DNA of 7,418 nucleotides. Origin: a bacterium (GTDB taxonomy: Bacteria > Zixibacteria > MSB-5A5 > GN15 > FEB-12). Below are positions 5,165 to 7,418 of the stretch, piece after piece (the first letter of the stretch is position 1; every line of letters starts with the position of its first letter). The stretch spans positions 1 through 7,418 of the forward strand of contig DAOWIM010000215.1 of assembly GCA_030640905.1 (NCBI GenBank), written 5' to 3'. The notes under the pieces are model-generated. The model made no database searches and was not told where the DNA came from. It worked only from the letters and a program-made list of their open reading frames with translations. The position numbers were made by a program, and so were the translations under genes.

Positions 5165-7378
5165 CTATGGACACGCCGGTGGCGCCGGGCCGAGGGGCAC
5201 TCCAAAGAGGTGTTCCACCAGGTAGCTAACGTCTGAAATGTTGATGAACTCGCCCACGTCGCCGTTGGCGTTACCTTCTTCCGGGCATGGCGGAGCAGGT
5301 CCCAGCGGTATGCCAAACAGATGGTCAACCAGATAGGTGACGTCGGAGATATTGACCATCTCGGTGCCGTCCCCGTTAGCGTTGCCGCGGATACCAACAC
5401 AACAGGAGACCAACTGCTCCACGTGAACATATGCTGGATCGGATAGTTTACCCTCCTGTCCCTCGGCATCGGTCGCCTGCACCTGGTACCAATAGTCGTC
5501 ATTCGTCTTGCCACTAAATACGTAGAAAGTGTCGGTGACAGCCGAGGCTATCTCAGAGGTTGTACCGAAGAACTGGACATTGGCAATGTCATCAATGTAC
5601 ACTCCTTCCTCGGTATAATAACTGTCAGTGAAATAGGCCAATCGGAAACTCACAATCTGACCGGTATAAGCTGACAAATCAAATTTTGCTTCTACCCAAC
5701 CACCTGAGAACCCGGTAATGCCATTGCCCAAGTTGTTCCCGTAGGGATTTGTCTCCGATGCGAAGTCACTGGGCAGGTTTTCATACTTGAGGCCGCCATC
5801 AGTTGAGACTTGCACGTAGAAGTAATCCCAGTCTTCCTCAATGGCATACCATATCCAGAAACATAGGGAATCATCAGCAGTAACCTCGTAAGGTGTCGTC
5901 GACATTAACCAGTGATGCGCCCGGTTGTTGGTGATAGCCTTCCAGGAGTTACTTCCGGAATGAGCCCGCGCAGAAGAAAGCGACATCCGTTCTCTCTGCC
6001 AGTAGCCGTTATCGACTTCGGCATCATCGGTAACGCGTTGACGATCAGCGTGTTCGATCACTCTATATGAGACAGCCGGATTGATGCTGTCGGCATGGTC
6101 CCATTCCAGAGTGTAACTACTTCCGACCGAGTCGAGTGACGGAACGATTGGTGGCTTGGGGGGAGCGATTAAATATGGATTATCAGCAATCATGGCCAGA
6201 TAAAGATTTGGCCAGACGTTTTCAGCCACGAGGGCAGGTATGCGAGAGGGGGCCGGCCAGAAGCCATCGCTCGGCCCCCCGATCTCAGCAGTTAGAGATA
6301 TGATTCTCGGTTTGGAAATAGTGTCACCCCACATCCAGTCATCAGCGTCGCCGTTGGTCGGATAAAGTGTCCAACCAATTCCCGGAGCGTAACCATTATA
6401 TTGTGTCAGCGAATCGCCAAGGTTGACAAAGAATTCCTCTTCGGTCGAGTAGAATCGATCGTAGCTAATGGGCCATATTTCGAGATCGGAATAGGTGTGA
6501 AGATTATGTGCGATGACAAACTCGTGCGCTTGAGCAAAATCCCGGATAGCTGCTATCTCCGGCTCTGAGAAGGGGGAAATTCCGCGGTACGTTTCTGAGC
6601 TGGGATTGTCCGATGAGCCGAGGTTATCATAGGCCCACATGTAACCGTAGTTACGATTGGGATCGACACCATAGCTACCGTCACCGTTATCCCGACGGTT
6701 CTTCCGCCACATTCCGCCTCCCTCAGGATGCTCCACCTCATTGTAGTAGTATCCATCGGGGTTGACCACCGGGACGAAATAAAGCTCCCGATTGTCCACG
6801 ATATCGGCAATCTCGGTATCGGTATCGTAGTTGCTCAGCAAGTGCTCCATGAAGTGCAACAAAGACTCGGAGCTGCCTGGTTCGCGGGCATGGTGCAAGG
6901 ATGTATAGAGAACTTCGGGCTCGCCCTCCTCATCGACATCCGGATTATCCGAAATCCTGTAGGCCCAGATAAATCGCCCCTCCACGCTGAAGCCGATCGG
7001 CGGAAACAGCTTGGCTATTGTTTCGGGATATGAGGTCTCAAGATCGTCCAGAAAAGCCTCAATTTCAGACAGGGTCTTGAATCCGCCCATTGTAACCACA
7101 TCGGTATAGCGTGATTTGTAGAAACCGGTCAGATCGGGGATTTCTATCTTGAAGGGAATGCCCTTTTGCCGAAGCTGATCAAGATAGTTATCATCAGCCA
7201 CGAATTTCAGGGTGTCGCCATGAATCTCGACAACATCGGGACCCATACGGGATAGTTCAAGAAACTGCTGCTTGCTGAGATTTTCTACCCTCACCATTGC
7301 GGTCGAGCCACCAAAAGCAACTGAACCAATCATCAATAGCGCCAGTGTTGTCATACATGTGGATGCAATGCGGGACAT
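5165..7378 (-). CDS. Secreted M14-family zinc carboxypeptidase with nested beta domains and dockerin-like tail
   Basis: The 737-residue product begins with a signal peptide (residues 1 to about 25). A propeptide-like part of about 75 residues (VENLSKQQFLELSRMG...FKIEIPDL) precedes the M14 domain (about 95-400). Zinc ligands are His163 and Glu166 (HARE) and His294 (NLHTYSDLEIWP). Substrate-binding residues are seen in WRKNRR (Arg225) and DPNRN (Asn241, Arg242). Tyr339 and the general base Glu365 (TAEIGG) match Tyr248 and Glu270 of carboxypeptidase A. All key residues are present, so it should remove C-terminal amino acids from peptides outside the cell. Then follows an FN3 fold split by a carbohydrate-binding or MAM-like domain (about 449-605). 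The tail holds two dockerin-like units (665-737). TTG 7396 opens the frame, but GAAAGG at 7386-7391 is 7 bases before ATG 7378, so I use 7378. Its promoter is outside the window or hidden in the last 40 bases. It is a single-gene unit. Confidence 0.93.
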   Translation of the reverse strand: MSRIASTCMTTLALLMIGSVAFGGSTAMVRVENLSKQQFLELSRMGPDVVEIHGDTLKFVADDNYLDQLRQKGIPFKIEIPDLTGFYKSRYTDVVTMGGFKTLSEIEAFLDDLETSYPETIAKLFPPIGFSVEGRFIWAYRISDNPDVDEEGEPEVLYTSLHHAREPGSSESLLHFMEHLLSNYDTDTEIADIVDNRELYFVPVVNPDGYYYNEVEHPEGGGMWRKNRRDNGDGSYGVDPNRNYGYMWAYDNLGSSDNPSSETYRGISPFSEPEIAAIRDFAQAHEFVIAHNLHTYSDLEIWPISYDRFYSTEEEFFVNLGDSLTQYNGYAPGIGWTLYPTNGDADDWMWGDTISKPRIISLTAEIGGPSDGFWPAPSRIPALVAENVWPNLYLAMIADNPYLIAPPKPPIVPSLDSVGSSYTLEWDHADSINPAVSYRVIEHADRQRVTDDAEVDNGYWQRERMSLSSARAHSGSNSWKAITNNRAHHWLMSTTPYEVTADDSLCFWIWYAIEEDWDYFYVQVSTDGGLKYENLPSDFASETNPYGNNLGNGITGFSGGWVEAKFDLSAYTGQIVSFRLAYFTDSYYTEEGVYIDDIANVQFFGTTSEIASAVTDTFYVFSGKTNDDYWYQVQATDAEGQEGKLSDPAYVHVEQLVSCCVGIRGNANGDGTEMVNISDVTYLVDHLFGIPLGPAPPCPEEGNANGDVGEFINISDVSYLVEHLFGVPLGPAPPACP
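5168..5386 (-). repeat. Two tandem dockerin-like units at the peptidase C-terminus
   Basis: Two units of about 36 residues end the peptidase: unit 1 (nucleotides 5276-5386, GNANGDGTEMVNISDVTYLV then DHLFGIPLGPAPP) and unit 2 (5168-5275, GNANGDVGEFINISDVSYLV then EHLFGVPLGPAPP). Each has an N-x-N-x-D loop start and a later Asp as in the calcium loop of type I dockerins, then a short helix. DNA copies have diverged, so the duplication is not recent. Confidence 0.8.
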
Positions 7379-7385
7379 TGGATTA

Positions 7386-7391
7386 CCTTTC
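7386..7391 (-). promoter_or_regulatory. Ribosome binding site fixing the start at 7378
   Basis: GAAAGG on the minus strand, 7 bases before ATG 7376-7378. The in-frame TTG at 7394-7396 is upstream of it and so is unlikely to be the start. Confidence 0.65.
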
Positions 7392-7418
7392 GTCAAGAGC
7401 CTGAATCGGTGTCGCAGT

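Noticed and set aside
6400..6405. ATTGTG half-site resembling the palindrome arms
   Set aside because: It is a single half-site inside the peptidase coding region with no partner arm, as expected by chance.

Overview
The window looks like chromosomal DNA of a Gram-negative, heterotrophic bacterium of the FCB group, most like candidate phylum Zixibacteria or a relative. This is an inference. The grounds are a peptidase ending in two dockerin-like NISDVTYLVDHLFG units, a C-terminal adhesion-like domain nested in an FN3 fold, an acidic-tethered lipoprotein with FN3 plus a beta-rich domain, and moderate GC. No ribosomal or taxonomic marker is present. Every gene I can support lies on the minus strand, so transcription runs from position 7418 towards 1.

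Reading in the direction of transcription: (1) 7378-5165 is a secreted M14-family zinc carboxypeptidase with C-terminal beta domains and a dockerin-like tail, closed by an intrinsic terminator at 5091-5116. (2) 4942-4289 is a small outer-membrane beta-barrel protein, closed by a terminator at 4245-4267. (3) 4200-2842 is a complete NtrC-type response regulator (receiver, sigma-54 AAA+ domain with GAFTGA, Fis-type HTH). (4) A 164-base gap holds two copies of a 15-base palindrome, a TATAAT box and a near-consensus sigma-54 promoter. (5) 2677-1799 and 1778-216 form a two-gene operon: a lipoprotein, then a DUF4384/PEGA protein with a very basic low-complexity tail. It ends at a strong terminator at 139-167. 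(6) 72-1 is the signal peptide of a further gene cut by the window edge, with its own candidate promoter.

The part most worth following is the link between (3), (4) and (5). A sigma-54 activator gene is followed directly by a spaced palindrome pair, about 100 and 130 bases upstream of a predicted start, then a sigma-54-like promoter, then an operon of two envelope proteins. This has the layout of an enhancer, promoter and target operon beside its own activator. The reading is an inference: the promoter lacks the C of the -12 GC, and a sigma-70-like box is also present. No sensor kinase is in the window.

In four of the five complete genes the longest reading frame starts at a codon that lies upstream of, or too close to, the ribosome binding site. 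I have moved those starts to the downstream ATG that has a well-spaced site. I saw no RNA genes, CRISPR arrays, insertion sequences or phage genes, and no untranslated stretch over 300 bases.
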